DNA of 64,000 bases from Erwinia typographi (GTDB lineage Bacteria; Pseudomonadota; Gammaproteobacteria; Enterobacterales; Enterobacteriaceae): contig NZ_JRUQ01000028.1 of the NCBI RefSeq assembly GCF_000773975.1, positions 1 through 64,000 of the forward strand. The letters run 5' to 3'. The number at the start of each line of letters is the position of its first letter. Position 1 is the first letter of the stretch. This document shows positions 8,580-19,868 of this stretch, in pieces. The notes beneath the pieces are model-generated. The model was not told where the DNA came from. It saw only the letters and a program-made list of their open reading frames with translations, and did no database searches. The position numbers and the translations under genes were made by a program.

Positions 8580-9689
8580 TCAGCCTTCAGGTGGCGCTTT
8601 GCCTTCCTCGATAAACTCTTCATCGATCTCGTCGATATTTTCGCGGTTATCCTTGCCGGAAAGCAGATTCCAGCAGGCGATAAACATCGCGGCAATCAGC
8701 GGCCCAATCACGAAGCCGTTGATGCCATAGATCTCCATCCCGCCCAGCGTCGCGATAAGGATCAGATAGTCCGGCATTTTGGTGTCTTTGCCCACCAGCA
8801 GCGGACGAAGAATATTATCGACCAGGCCGATCACCACAACGAAGAAGACCACGATAAACAGCCCTTTCCACAGCACGCCTGAGCCGAAGAAGAAGATGGC
8901 TGCGGGTACCCAGATAATGGCGGAGCCCACCGCAGGGATCAGGGAAAGGAAGGCCATCAGCGCTCCCCAAAGCAGAATGCCGTCAATGTCGGTGATCCAG
9001 AATGCCAGGGCGCCAAGCGCGCCTTGCACAATCGCAACCACGACGGTGCCTTTCACCGTAGCCCGCGAAACGGCCGCAAACTTCATAAACAGATGATGCT
9101 TAACGTAGGTGGAAAGCGGCAGCGCCTCAAGGATCAGGTTAACCAGGTATGCGCCATCCTTGAGCAGGAAAAACAGCAGGTACAGCATAATGCCAAAGCC
9201 CACCACAAAGCTGAAGGTGCTTTTACCGATCAGGAACACGCTGCCTGCCAGATACTGCCCGCCCTGCAGGGCAACCTGCGAGAGCTTCTGCTGGATGCTG
9301 GCCGCCGTATTCAGATGATGTTCGGTCAGGAAGCTCTGTGCCCAGCCCGGCAGGTGCCGCATAACATCGGCAAGAATAGTGGGTAGCTGCGTATTGTTTG
9401 ACTGCAGCTTGGTATAGACCATGTTAAATTCAATCGCCATGGAAGAGGCAATAATCGCCAGCGGCGTGAAGACAATTAAACAGATCGCCAGCAGGGTTAG
9501 GAAAGTGGCAAGGCCATTTTTGTCACCCATCATGTGTCTGAGTTTGGTTTTCATCGGGTGAAAAATCACCGCCAGGATAGCCGCCCACAGTACTGAAGAG
9601 TAGTACGGTCCCAGTACGTCAAGAAAAGCCACCGTTACGATAAAAAGGATCAGGATAAAAAATCCTTTTGTCAGGCCATTAAATCTCAT
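8580..9689 (-). CDS. AI-2E transporter family (YdiK-like) membrane protein
   Basis: A 369-residue protein with about seven hydrophobic segments, belonging to the AI-2E/UPF0118 exporter family. Landmarks are FFLLKDGAYLVNLI near residue 195 and the conserved C-terminal GLVDNILRPLLVGKDTKMPDYLIL region. Members have been linked to autoinducer export, Na+/H+ exchange or remain uncharacterised; E. coli ydiK is the closest named relative I can suggest. The start is ATG 9689, seven bases after an AGAGGG site; an upstream in-frame start at 9749 adds a non-family leader. A Hok-like gene lies 43 bases upstream in the same direction. Confidence 0.85.
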   Translation of the reverse strand: MRFNGLTKGFFILILFIVTVAFLDVLGPYYSSVLWAAILAVIFHPMKTKLRHMMGDKNGLATFLTLLAICLIVFTPLAIIASSMAIEFNMVYTKLQSNNTQLPTILADVMRHLPGWAQSFLTEHHLNTAASIQQKLSQVALQGGQYLAGSVFLIGKSTFSFVVGFGIMLYLLFFLLKDGAYLVNLILEALPLSTYVKHHLFMKFAAVSRATVKGTVVVAIVQGALGALAFWITDIDGILLWGALMAFLSLIPAVGSAIIWVPAAIFFFGSGVLWKGLFIVVFFVVVIGLVDNILRPLLVGKDTKMPDYLILIATLGGMEIYGINGFVIGPLIAAMFIACWNLLSGKDNRENIDEIDEEFIEEGKAPPEG

Positions 9690-9732
9690 CTCAGTCCCTC
9701 TAAACTGCAATTTGCTCACGAAGCATAGAACG

Positions 9733-9888
9733 CTACAGCACATTTGCAATAAAAGACTTTATCAAGCCAGTTCGACCTGGATCTAAATTGTGGATAAGTT
9801 CGCATAGCGTGTCGCGGGTGAGCCATGTGAAGATCAGCATCGTCACGCAGACCACCAGCAGACTCAGGAAGAGCAGTTTTTGCGCCAT
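9733..9888 (-). CDS. Hok/Gef-like type I toxin peptide
   Basis: A 51-residue peptide with an N-terminal transmembrane helix and the Hok hallmark: LLVVCVTMLIFTWLTRD followed by TLCEL. In known Hok peptides this segment inserts in the inner membrane and kills by depolarisation when antisense Sok RNA is lost. The start ATG has an AAGGA eight bases upstream. The C-terminus (HNLDPGRTGLIKS...) does not show the usual EVAA-LAYES ending, so the tail is diverged or frameshifted. A longer overlapping frame starting at 9952 is placed as Mok is relative to Hok. I could not identify a Sok promoter, so the system may be partly decayed. Confidence 0.6.
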   Translation of the reverse strand: MAQKLLFLSLLVVCVTMLIFTWLTRDTLCELIHNLDPGRTGLIKSFIANVL

Positions 9889-9980
9889 CTTTGGCTTCCT
9901 TCTTCCGTTGCTTTTCAGCAGGTAAAAGGCTACCTTCTCGCGATAGATCCATTATTTCTGCAAATAAAATGTAATGCCTC

Positions 9981-11459
9981 TTACGCCAGTTTCACCGGCC
10001 ACTGATTCAGCACAATGCCGCGCTTGACCGCGCCTTCGGCAAAGTCTTTCAGGACCGCTTTCACATCAGGATCGATATACTCCGCGTTATCATGCTCGAC
10101 AATCACCACGCTGTTCTCCGGGATCTCCGCCAGCAGCCCCTTCAACCGTGGGTTATGCATAAAGGTCAGGTTCTGCTGGAAGCGCAGGACAAAATGGTTA
10201 TCGTAGCGCGTCAGCATCATCGCGTTGTGATGGCTTTTATACACGCTAAACAAGATTTGCGTCGCCAGGCCTATCCCAATCCCTGCCAGCATCCCAAATA
10301 CCAGAATGCCGCCGATGGTCGCGAGGAAAGGCACGGATTGCTGCACGCCCTGACGGAAATGTTCGACAAACAGGCGCGGCGTCGCCAGCTTATAACCGGT
10401 ATACAGCAGCACGGCGGCAAGGCTGGCCAGCGGGATGGCATTCAGCAGTTCGCTAAAATAGAGGCCGCAGACCAGCAGGAGAATCCCGTGAAGCAGGATA
10501 GAAACCTTGCTTTGCGCGCCCGCACTGACGTTGACCGAACTGCGGACAATCACTGCGGTAATCGGCAGGCCGCCAAGGAAACCGCTGATCAGATTACCTA
10601 TCCCCTGCGCACGCATCTCTTTATCCGGCGAAGGCGGCGGGTTCTGCGAACGTAACTTTTTCAGCGCTTCCTGGCTGAGCAGCGTTTCCAGACTGGCTAC
10701 AATAGCCAGCGTGACCGCAATCATATAGACCGCTGGATTCTGCCAGACGCGCCAGTCTGGCCGCTCCAGTTCGCCGGTCAGCGCCTGAAGGCTGTCGAAA
10801 GACGGCAGGGAAATACGCGGCAGGTTACTGACTATCTCCGGGAACATTCTCCCACCAACCACGGTTGCCAGGCAGCCAAACAGTACGGCAACCAGCGGGC
10901 CTGGCATCCAGCTTAACGCCTTTATTTTTTTCACCGTCGGCGTCGACCAGAACCACAGAATAAATAGCCCCACGCCGGAAACCACGATCGCCGGGATTGA
11001 CACGCTGAATGCCCCGCCGGTCACCAGCGAGCTCAGCTCACTCTCTTCGGCAGCGCCAAGAGCAACCGGCAGCTGCTGAATAATCAGCAAAATACCGATG
11101 GCGGCCAGCATCCCCTTGATCACCGTTCCCGGCACCAGCGTGATAAAACGTCCGGTGCGCATAACGCCCAGCATGAATTGCAGCACGCCAGCGATAACAA
11201 GCGCGAACAGCAGTGCGGAAAACGATCCCAGCGTTTCAATCGCGCCGGTAACAATGGTCACCAGCCCGGCGGCCGGACCGCTGACGGCAAATTTAGAGGG
11301 GCTAAAGGTGGTCACCACCAGCCCGCCGATGACGCCGGTCAGCAGGCCGACAAAGGGCGGAAGGCCGCTGGCCTGCGCGATGCCGAGACAAAGCGGCAAA
11401 GCGACTAAAAACACCACCAGGCCAGCCGGGATATCCCGACGAAGATGATTTAAGTTCAT
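9981..11459 (-). CDS. SulP family anion (probable bicarbonate/sulfate) transporter
   Basis: A 492-residue SulP/SLC26 transporter with 10 or more hydrophobic segments. It opens RRDIPAGLVVFLVALPLCLGIA, followed by the conserved SGPAAGLVTIV stretch near residue 60 and NLISGFLGGLPITAVIVRSS near residue 290. The C-terminal 90 residues resemble a short STAS-like tail. Its ATG overlaps the stop of the carbonic anhydrase gene (ATGA), so the two are translationally coupled. SulP-carbonic anhydrase pairs are thought to take up bicarbonate, which is the most likely role, although sulfate or C4-dicarboxylates cannot be excluded. Confidence 0.88.
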   Translation of the reverse strand: MNLNHLRRDIPAGLVVFLVALPLCLGIAQASGLPPFVGLLTGVIGGLVVTTFSPSKFAVSGPAAGLVTIVTGAIETLGSFSALLFALVIAGVLQFMLGVMRTGRFITLVPGTVIKGMLAAIGILLIIQQLPVALGAAEESELSSLVTGGAFSVSIPAIVVSGVGLFILWFWSTPTVKKIKALSWMPGPLVAVLFGCLATVVGGRMFPEIVSNLPRISLPSFDSLQALTGELERPDWRVWQNPAVYMIAVTLAIVASLETLLSQEALKKLRSQNPPPSPDKEMRAQGIGNLISGFLGGLPITAVIVRSSVNVSAGAQSKVSILLHGILLLVCGLYFSELLNAIPLASLAAVLLYTGYKLATPRLFVEHFRQGVQQSVPFLATIGGILVFGMLAGIGIGLATQILFSVYKSHHNAMMLTRYDNHFVLRFQQNLTFMHNPRLKGLLAEIPENSVVIVEHDNAEYIDPDVKAVLKDFAEGAVKRGIVLNQWPVKLA

Positions 11460-12082
11460 GGCGAAGTCTCCTCTGCGCTTTGCTGGATTAACTCTTTCAG
11501 ATGCCCGGACTGGAGATCATACACGCAGCCAAACACGTCCAGTTCCGCCCCTGCCCGCCAGATATTCAGTACCGGCTCAGCGGCGATCAGATGCGAAAAT
11601 TGAGCAAGAACGTTAGCCTCAACCAGCTGATTGAGCCTTTCCTTTTCGTCTCCGATCCGATCGGCCTTTGCCAGACCTGGCGCCAGCGCCTCTCTAAGTT
11701 GGGTAATTCGTCGGGCAAGGGGCGAGTTCTCGCCATAAAGAGGAAGATCCGGCAGGGCGACAGCGGCCTGCACGCCACCGCAACCGTAATGCCCACAGAG
11801 AACGATGCGTGAGACTTTGAGATATTCCAGCGCGTACTGCAGCACGCTCATAAAATTATCGTCACCCGCCACGACCATATTGGCGATATTACGGTGAACA
11901 AACAGCTCGCCGGGGTGCGCGCCGGTCAGGACTTCTGCCGGGACGCGACTGTCCGAGCAGCCAATCCACAGGGAGTGCGGCTGCTGCGAGTGCACGTTCT
12001 GCTGGAAGTAGTGAGGATTGCGTTGGCGGCGCTGCAAGGCCCAACTGCGGTTTTTCGCTAACAAGGGTTTTAGGGTCGTCAA
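11456..12082 (-). CDS. beta-class carbonic anhydrase, SulP-linked
   Basis: A 209-residue zinc enzyme interconverting CO2 and bicarbonate. The zinc ligands are visible in IGCSDSRVPAE (Cys, with the Asp-Arg dyad) and in CGHYGCGG (His and Cys). The start is uncertain. TTG 12082 follows an AGAGAGA tract and gives the normal N-terminus (TLKPLLAKNRSWA); the open frame extends to 12184 but the extra residues look unlike the family. It is the first gene of a two-gene unit with the SulP transporter, which suggests it hydrates or supplies CO2/bicarbonate at the membrane. No export signal is present, in contrast to the second anhydrase at 62018. Confidence 0.9.
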   Translation of the reverse strand: MTTLKPLLAKNRSWALQRRQRNPHYFQQNVHSQQPHSLWIGCSDSRVPAEVLTGAHPGELFVHRNIANMVVAGDDNFMSVLQYALEYLKVSRIVLCGHYGCGGVQAAVALPDLPLYGENSPLARRITQLREALAPGLAKADRIGDEKERLNQLVEANVLAQFSHLIAAEPVLNIWRAGAELDVFGCVYDLQSGHLKELIQQSAEETSP

Positions 12083-12649
12083 AATACAGTCTCTCTTTTC
12101 AGAACAGCAGGAAAAAGCCTGGGCGAAAGATAAAGGAAAATAATCAAAAACGGAGGAGTAACCTCCGCTTAAGTATGTACACATTTAATGTAATAAGTTC
12201 TGACATTTTAGACTGACATTAATGATTAAGAATATTCCTGGGCATAATAAACACCCTGAATGTAATTTTTATTAAATTAAAACACTTATTATTGATTTTT
12301 ATAAAAAACAGACACCCTCGCATGAACGCCAAATGCCCGATAACAGAAAAAATAAAAACAATCAATGAGTTATAAGTTATATAATTATTTATCCATAAGA
12401 TAAACCTATAATGAAAATAAAATAAAAGCGACAAGCGTCTCTTTTTTACGTGGTTGCTTATGTTACTTAAAAAATAAAAAGTTTAATTGCGACGGTGTGA
12501 TAGCCTGAAAGTCGTTTATTTCATTATGGACAAATAAGCGGGGTAGTAATAACGGCATTTATCAAGAATCGTCAGAAACAGCCTGAAATACTTAATTATC
12601 TTTACATGATTGCGGCGGCTATACCTGGATAAAGAGAAGCTCACGGTAT
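12083..12649. other. AT-rich intergenic region
   Basis: About 570 bases, strongly AT-rich between 12190 and 12600, with no supported gene. A 71-codon minus-strand frame (12219-12434) is rich in Ile, Phe and Asn and looks like a composition artefact. The region presumably holds the carbonic anhydrase-SulP promoter. Confidence 0.5.
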
Positions 12650-13621
12650 CTAAAGGTCGATCACCAGGTTCGCACTGAAGCTGCGGGAGCAGCATAGTGC
12701 TACCTGCTGTGAAGAGGCCGATTTTTCCGCTGCCGACTGGACGGTATCACGGTGATCGGCCCTCCCTTCAATAACCGGCGTCAGGCAGGCGCCACAGATT
12801 CCCATTTCACAGGAAAGGGGGACGCAAACACCGTTATCCTGCAAAACCGCCGCGATGGTCTTATCCACCGGTACCGGCCAGCTGGCGCCTGAAGAGGCTA
12901 TCGTAATGGTAAATACCTCGTCGCCTTGCGGTGTCGTATCTGCGGGGGCGGCTGCCATAAAGGCTTCAGAGTGCAGGGCTTCTTGCTGCCAGCCCTTTGC
13001 CAGCGCCTGATTTTTTACATGGCTCATAAACCCCTGCGGCCCGCACATATAGAGATGACTACCGGCCTCTGGCTGTATCAGCTCGGCAGGGAGATGAACT
13101 CGCGGGCTGTTCCCTTCGCTGCTGTACCAGATATCACAGCTTCCATGCTGAAAACGGCGGGCAAGATGCCGCAACAGCGCCGTACTCTGGCGATCCTTCA
13201 CATAGTAATGAAGCGCGAACGGCGTGCCGCTCACTTCCAGAGATTCGAGCATCGCCAGCAGCGGCGTGATGCCAATCCCGGCGGCCATCAGCACGATTTT
13301 TTGCGCGGGTAGCAGGCTGAACGCGTTGCGCGGCGCGGAAACGGTCAGCGTCTGCCCCAGCTTCAGGCGCTCATGAATATAGCGCGATCCGCCGCGCGAC
13401 TGCGATTCCAGCCTGACGCAGATAAGAAAACGATCGCGCCTCGTTGGTGAACCCGTCAGGGAATACTGGCGGATTAGCCCGTTATCGAGGTGGAGATCGA
13501 TGTGCGCTCCGGCCTCCCACTCAGGCAGTGGCTGGCCGCTCTCCGCCACCAGACTCACCGCCACATTCTCTTTCCCCTGTCGGGACAGCGCATCGACCAC
13601 CACGCGTAATGTTTCCATCAT
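12650..13621 (-). CDS. PDR/VanB-type oxidoreductase (FMN, NADH, 2Fe-2S)
   Basis: A 323-residue electron-transfer reductase for the neighbouring Rieske oxygenase. Domains in order: a flavin-binding barrel with IRQYSLTGSPTRRD near residue 50, an NAD-binding domain opening MAAGIGITPLLAML near residue 112, and a C-terminal plant-type ferredoxin domain with CEMGICGACLTPV near residue 272 and a final Cys near residue 310. This flavin-NAD-ferredoxin order is that of phthalate dioxygenase reductase and VanB. Tandem ATGs occur at 13621 and 13618, the second better spaced from GGGGG. It lies 9 bases after the oxygenase gene, clearly co-transcribed. Confidence 0.9.
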   Translation of the reverse strand: MMETLRVVVDALSRQGKENVAVSLVAESGQPLPEWEAGAHIDLHLDNGLIRQYSLTGSPTRRDRFLICVRLESQSRGGSRYIHERLKLGQTLTVSAPRNAFSLLPAQKIVLMAAGIGITPLLAMLESLEVSGTPFALHYYVKDRQSTALLRHLARRFQHGSCDIWYSSEGNSPRVHLPAELIQPEAGSHLYMCGPQGFMSHVKNQALAKGWQQEALHSEAFMAAAPADTTPQGDEVFTITIASSGASWPVPVDKTIAAVLQDNGVCVPLSCEMGICGACLTPVIEGRADHRDTVQSAAEKSASSQQVALCCSRSFSANLVIDL

Positions 13622-13630
13622 CAGCCCCCG

Positions 13631-14662
13631 TTAAACCAGAAAGAATTCGCCAAACCCCTGGCGCTTGAGGCCACGACGATAGGCGATAGAGCTGCGATCG
13701 GCCGGGATATGCGCTTCGAGAGTCAAGTCCAGCGGCAGGCGTTCCGGGCGCTGAGTTTCCACCATGAGCCGATCCTCTTCAAATACCCGATGGTTGAAGG
13801 CGTAAACGTCCTCCACCGAAACGTGCAGGTCGAAGTTACGCGCAATCGGCGAAAACATCCGGGTTTTGCGGGCGGAAACCGGGCAGGCGGCGTTCATGAT
13901 CGCCAGACGCCCGTTGTCAGGAAAATGAATGGTCAACGTGGCGGTAAACGGAAGATGCATCTCAAAATGCCTGAGCCACTGAAACCCTTCCGGCGCAATA
14001 AGATTCGAACCAGCCGGATAGTTCGCTACAGAGCTCCAGTAATCGACGCTGAAGCCGTAATTCGTTTCAACAGGATTGTAGGCAGGCACTTCCTGATTAT
14101 CCGCGTCGGCAAAGGTTTCGGTATGAATCCAGGCAAAGTGCGCGACGTCAAGAAAGCCTTCTACCTGGCGTCCGGCAAAGCCAGCCACGTCAAAGTGCGG
14201 ACAGACGAGCTGCTGAAAGCCCTGATCTTCCCAATGCGGCATCACCGGCAGTTCCGGCGTAGCGCCCTCTTCCGGGGCCATACAAACCCATATCAGGCCG
14301 TAGCGCTCTTCTACCGCAAAGGTAAGAAGATTCAGCTTCGCCGGGATCGCCTGCTGCGGACTGGAAGGAATGCGGTTGCATCGCCCTCCTTCACCAAAAC
14401 GCAGGCCGTGATAGGGGCAAACGATCCCCTGCTCGTCGTGAAAGCCCAGCGTTAGCGGCACGCCGCGATGCGGGCAGACATCTTTTGCCACCACGACCTG
14501 GTCGTTAATGCGGTAAATCACCAGCTGTTCGTCCAGCAGAATAGCCTTGGTGGGCGCGCCCGTAATCTCACAGGAGCGGGCAACCGGGTGCCAGCAGCGG
14601 GCCAGGCGCAGCCAGTCATCTGGCTCAAACGTGCAGTGTGCCGGGGGAGTTGGGTTATTCAT
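13631..14662 (-). CDS. Rieske non-haem iron oxygenase, alpha subunit (VanA-like)
   Basis: A 343-residue ring-hydroxylating or demethylating oxygenase. The N-terminal Rieske [2Fe-2S] centre has CPHRG and CPYHG about 18 residues apart, near residues 62-85. The catalytic iron site is suggested by FLDVAHFAWIH near residue 175. The size and single-subunit arrangement match vanillate demethylase-type (VanA/PaO) enzymes rather than alpha-beta dioxygenases. The start is ATG 14662, seven bases after AGG; an ATG at 14677 is possible. The partner reductase follows directly and a LysR gene is divergent. The substrate, perhaps a methoxylated aromatic or quaternary amine, is unknown. Confidence 0.88.
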   Translation of the reverse strand: MNNPTPPAHCTFEPDDWLRLARCWHPVARSCEITGAPTKAILLDEQLVIYRINDQVVVAKDVCPHRGVPLTLGFHDEQGIVCPYHGLRFGEGGRCNRIPSSPQQAIPAKLNLLTFAVEERYGLIWVCMAPEEGATPELPVMPHWEDQGFQQLVCPHFDVAGFAGRQVEGFLDVAHFAWIHTETFADADNQEVPAYNPVETNYGFSVDYWSSVANYPAGSNLIAPEGFQWLRHFEMHLPFTATLTIHFPDNGRLAIMNAACPVSARKTRMFSPIARNFDLHVSVEDVYAFNHRVFEEDRLMVETQRPERLPLDLTLEAHIPADRSSIAYRRGLKRQGFGEFFLV

Positions 14663-14806
14663 GATGTCACCTGTCATTTGCTCACATCAGCCCGGTCATT
14701 GCCGGCCCGTCTTTTTGATTAAGATTATTGTGGACAGGAGTACCTGTTGCGATCCATAACTGATTTCTCAATAAGGTGTTGCATAAAACGATACACAGGT
14801 TGACCC

Positions 14807-15718
14807 ATGATCCCTTTTTCCCGGTTTTCTCACTACTTCGCCGAGGTCGCCAGCAGCGGCAGCCTGAGGAAAGCAGCCGAAAAACTTCACGTTTCGGCCT
14901 CCGCAATTAATCGTCAGATCCTTCAGGCAGAGGAGGATCTGAACACTCGCCTCTTTGAGCGCCTGCCGGAAGGGATGCGGCTGACCACGGCAGGTGAGCT
15001 GCTGTACGCCGACATTCGCCGCTGGCAGCGCGAATATCAGCGGACCCTCGATCGCATTGATGAGATCCAGGGTCTGAAGCGCGGGCACGTCAGCATGGGA
15101 TTGATCCAGGCGATGAATGAGGGGCGGCTGGCGGAGGTGCTTTCCGCGATCGCATCCGATCATCCCTGGCTGCGCCTCGATCTGAGCGTGGATGACAGCC
15201 AGACGATCGGCCAGCGCATCAGCGAAGCTGAACTGGATTTTGGCTTGATCCTCGATCCTGAGGGGCAGTCTGGTCTGGAGGTGATTGCGTTTGCCGAGCT
15301 GCCGCTTGGCGTGGTGCTACCAGCGGATCATCCGCTTAGCCAGCGTGAATCACTCTCGCCGGGCGAGCTGAGTGATGAAAGGCATATTCTGCCAGGCGAT
15401 CCGCTGGTGGTGCACGATCGGGTGGAAATGCTTTACCGGCGCCACGCCTTTTCACCGGATAACATCATCGTCTGTAACGATATCCGCTTAATAAAATCCC
15501 TGATCAAAGGCGGCAGCGGCATCAGCATTTTGAGCCGACTGGATGTGCTGAATGAAATTCGCGAGGGGACGTTTTGCTTCGTTCCGCTGAAGGGAGCGCC
15601 GGTTCGCCCGCTAACGCTGGCGCTTTGCACTGCGCCGTCCCGTCAGCTCTCCAGGGCGGCGCAGAAGGTCATTCAGCAAATCACCCATGTGGTGGAAGAC
15701 CTGGCCGTGACGGACTGA
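14807..15718 (+). CDS. LysR-family regulator of the Rieske oxygenase genes
   Basis: A 303-residue LysR-type regulator. The N-terminal winged helix-turn-helix is clear (GSLRKAAEKLHVSASAINRQ, residues 18-37), followed by the linker helix and a substrate-binding-like effector domain. It is transcribed away from the oxygenase-reductase pair with 144 bases between starts, the classical arrangement for a LysR activator responding to the pathway substrate. The residues after the recognition helix (ILQAEEDLNTRLFERLPEG) are standard. The effector cannot be named from sequence. Confidence 0.88.
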   Translation: MIPFSRFSHYFAEVASSGSLRKAAEKLHVSASAINRQILQAEEDLNTRLFERLPEGMRLTTAGELLYADIRRWQREYQRTLDRIDEIQGLKRGHVSMGLIQAMNEGRLAEVLSAIASDHPWLRLDLSVDDSQTIGQRISEAELDFGLILDPEGQSGLEVIAFAELPLGVVLPADHPLSQRESLSPGELSDERHILPGDPLVVHDRVEMLYRRHAFSPDNIIVCNDIRLIKSLIKGGSGISILSRLDVLNEIREGTFCFVPLKGAPVRPLTLALCTAPSRQLSRAAQKVIQQITHVVEDLAVTD

Positions 15719-15722
15719 AGCT

Positions 15723-16226
15723 TTAGCGACCAATAGGCTGGTAGCCCTGCCAGTCCGGCGTGAACGGTTTACCGTCAGTGCTGGGCTCCAGATGGATAAA
15801 ATACTCTCCGATCTGTTCTAACAGCAGGCAGTCGTCGACATCCTTCAGGTTGTCTTTGTGCAGCTGATCGGCGCCGGTAAGCAGCACCTTTAACGCTTTT
15901 GCTTTGGCTTCTTTCACATCAGTAGCGACGAACAGATCGAAAGCGTGCAGCTCGGCCAGCGAGTCTGGCTTGTAGCCCCCCGCATTGACGAAAAACAGCC
16001 TTTTCCCCGGCGCGGCAGGTGTGTTGCTCAGACTGATTTTATAGCCGTCAGCCCATGTAATGCGGGCGTAGCCATCGACATGGATCTTATCCGCATCGCC
16101 GAACCAGGCTTCACGCAGCGCTGGCCATGCGGCTTCCGGCGTGTCTGCCACCACAAACTGGATATCATGGACCTCGATATTCGATTTGCCCGCGTTGCCG
16201 CCAAGGTAAAACATAAACAGGTGCAT
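15723..16226 (-). CDS. DUF1543 domain protein
   Basis: A 167-residue cytosolic protein of the DUF1543 family, of unknown function. It opens MHLFMFYLGGNAGKSNIEVHD and has two similar halves: VVADTPEAAWPALREAWFG near residue 26 and FVATDVKEAKAKALKVLL near residue 100. These resemble the repeated alpha-beta units of this family. It stops 5 bases from the convergent LysR gene. The upstream ribosome-binding site is AGGAGAAAAGG. Nothing in its context suggests a link to the oxygenase. Confidence 0.8.
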   Translation of the reverse strand: MHLFMFYLGGNAGKSNIEVHDIQFVVADTPEAAWPALREAWFGDADKIHVDGYARITWADGYKISLSNTPAAPGKRLFFVNAGGYKPDSLAELHAFDLFVATDVKEAKAKALKVLLTGADQLHKDNLKDVDDCLLLEQIGEYFIHLEPSTDGKPFTPDWQGYQPIGR

Positions 16227-16312
16227 CCTTTTCTCCTCTGAGCGCTGGCCTGATTACCTTCGCTATATACGTTAGCATACAACGAAAATTAAGGCAGGCC
16301 GCTACAGCAATC

Positions 16313-17632
16313 TCAGTGAATAAGAGCGTTGAGGATCAGCACCCCTGCCAGGCCAAGGAAGGAGATCAGCGTTTCCATCACCGTCCAGGTCTTCAGCGTT
16401 TCCACCACCGTCAGGTTGAAATACCCCTTGAACAACCAGAAGCCAGGATCGTTAACGTGCGAGGCGATCACGCTGCCTGAGCCGACGGCCAGCACCATCA
16501 GCGCCGGATCGGTATGGGTGATGGCGATAATCGGCGTGACGATCCCGGCGGTGGTGATCGCCGCGACGGTGGCCGATCCCAGCGCCACCCGCAGCATCGC
16601 GGCCACGGTCCAGCACATCAGCAGCGGCGACAGCGACGATCCTTTCATCAGATCGGCGATATAATTACCCACGCCGCTGTCAACCAGCACCTGCTTAAAC
16701 GCGCCGCCTCCGGCAATGATAAAGACGATCATCGCAATGGCGGCGATCGAGCTGCCGCAGATATCCATCACCTCTTCCATTTTTCGTCCGTTGCGCAGCC
16801 CAAGCGTGAATACCGCCACCACCACCGAAATAAACAGCGCTACCGCAGGGTTGCCAATAAATTCAAAGAATTGCCTGGCGGCATTCTCCTTCGGCATCGT
16901 CAGTTCGCAGACGGCCGCAATCGCCATCAGGATCACCGGGATTACCGCGGCGAAGATGCTGATCCAGAAGCCCGGCATCTCATGCTCTTCAAAAATCTTC
17001 GGATTGAATAAGCCTTCCGGCGGCTCGCGCTCGAAGCTTTTCAGGAAACGGGAGAAGAATGGCCCGGCGACGATCACCGTCGGGATAGTGATGATCAGCC
17101 CGTAGAGCAGCGTGGTGCCGATATTCGCCCCGAAAAGGGTGGCAATCGCCGTTGGGCCGGGGTGCGGCGGCAGGAAACAATGGGTGACCGACAGCGCGGC
17201 CACCATCGGCACGCCCACGTACAGCAGCGGCATCTGCGCCGCCGCGACAATGGTAAACACCAGCGGCAGCAGCAGTACAAAGCCCACTTCATAGAACATC
17301 GCCAGCCCGACAATCAGCCCGGTCACCACCAGCGCCCATTGCAGATGCTTTTTGCCGAAGGCGGCGATCAGCGTGGTCGCAACACGCTGCGCTGCGCCGG
17401 TATCGGACACCAGCCTGCCCAGCATCGCGCCAAACCCGAGGATCATGGCCAGGCTGCCCAGCGTGCCGCCAATCCCTTTTTGAATGGAAGCCACCACCGC
17501 CAGCGGCGTCATCCCTTCCGCCACGCCAACCACGGCCGAGACAAACACCAGCGCAAGAAAGCCGTTCACTTTAAAAACGATCATCAGCACCAGCAGCAGG
17601 ATCACGCCCACCGCGATAATGGTTACAGGCAT
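16313..17632 (-). CDS. gntT: GntP-family gluconate:H+ symporter
   Basis: A 439-residue inner-membrane permease with about 12 hydrophobic segments. Strong family landmarks are FYEVGFVLLLPLVFT near residue 115, THCFLPPHPGPTAIA near residue 150, and VGSGSVIASHVNDPGFWLFKGY near residue 375. Length and motifs agree best with E. coli GntT/GntU. The ATG at 17632 follows AAGGAAATCCC. Gluconate is also the product of the periplasmic glucose dehydrogenase encoded at 25543, so the two may work in sequence, although they are 8 kb apart. The symbol is tentative within the GntP family. Confidence 0.82.
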   Translation of the reverse strand: MPVTIIAVGVILLLVLMIVFKVNGFLALVFVSAVVGVAEGMTPLAVVASIQKGIGGTLGSLAMILGFGAMLGRLVSDTGAAQRVATTLIAAFGKKHLQWALVVTGLIVGLAMFYEVGFVLLLPLVFTIVAAAQMPLLYVGVPMVAALSVTHCFLPPHPGPTAIATLFGANIGTTLLYGLIITIPTVIVAGPFFSRFLKSFEREPPEGLFNPKIFEEHEMPGFWISIFAAVIPVILMAIAAVCELTMPKENAARQFFEFIGNPAVALFISVVVAVFTLGLRNGRKMEEVMDICGSSIAAIAMIVFIIAGGGAFKQVLVDSGVGNYIADLMKGSSLSPLLMCWTVAAMLRVALGSATVAAITTAGIVTPIIAITHTDPALMVLAVGSGSVIASHVNDPGFWLFKGYFNLTVVETLKTWTVMETLISFLGLAGVLILNALIH

Positions 17633-17752
17633 GGGATTTCCTTGAATAAAGTCATCAGAAGATGCATTAGGTGTAGTTGCTTACCGCCCGCCCTGCCGCT
17701 GGCGAAGCTCAATAATTGGCGGCAGGTCACACTCCGGTTAACAACACTTTAA

Positions 17753-19819
<2,067 letters not shown>

Positions 19820-19822
19820 ACT

Positions 19823-19848
19823 GACGGGCGGAAGATTTTCCGCCCGTC
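19823..19848. terminator. hairpin between convergent fadH and phosphatase gene
   Basis: Perfect 11-base stem (GACGGGCGGAA / TTCCGCCCGTC) with a GATT loop, 3 bases after the fadH stop. There is no long T-run on either side, so it may rely on stem strength alone. Confidence 0.6.
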
Positions 19849-19868
19849 AATGTCTGCACCCAGCCGCG

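Noticed and set aside
12219..12434. 71-codon minus-strand frame in the AT-rich gap
   Set aside because: Extreme Ile/Phe/Asn content and no ribosome-binding site; explained by composition.
17162..17752. 196-codon plus-strand frame over the gntT-like gene
   Set aside because: His/Gln/Arg-rich antisense of a membrane protein gene; no family features.
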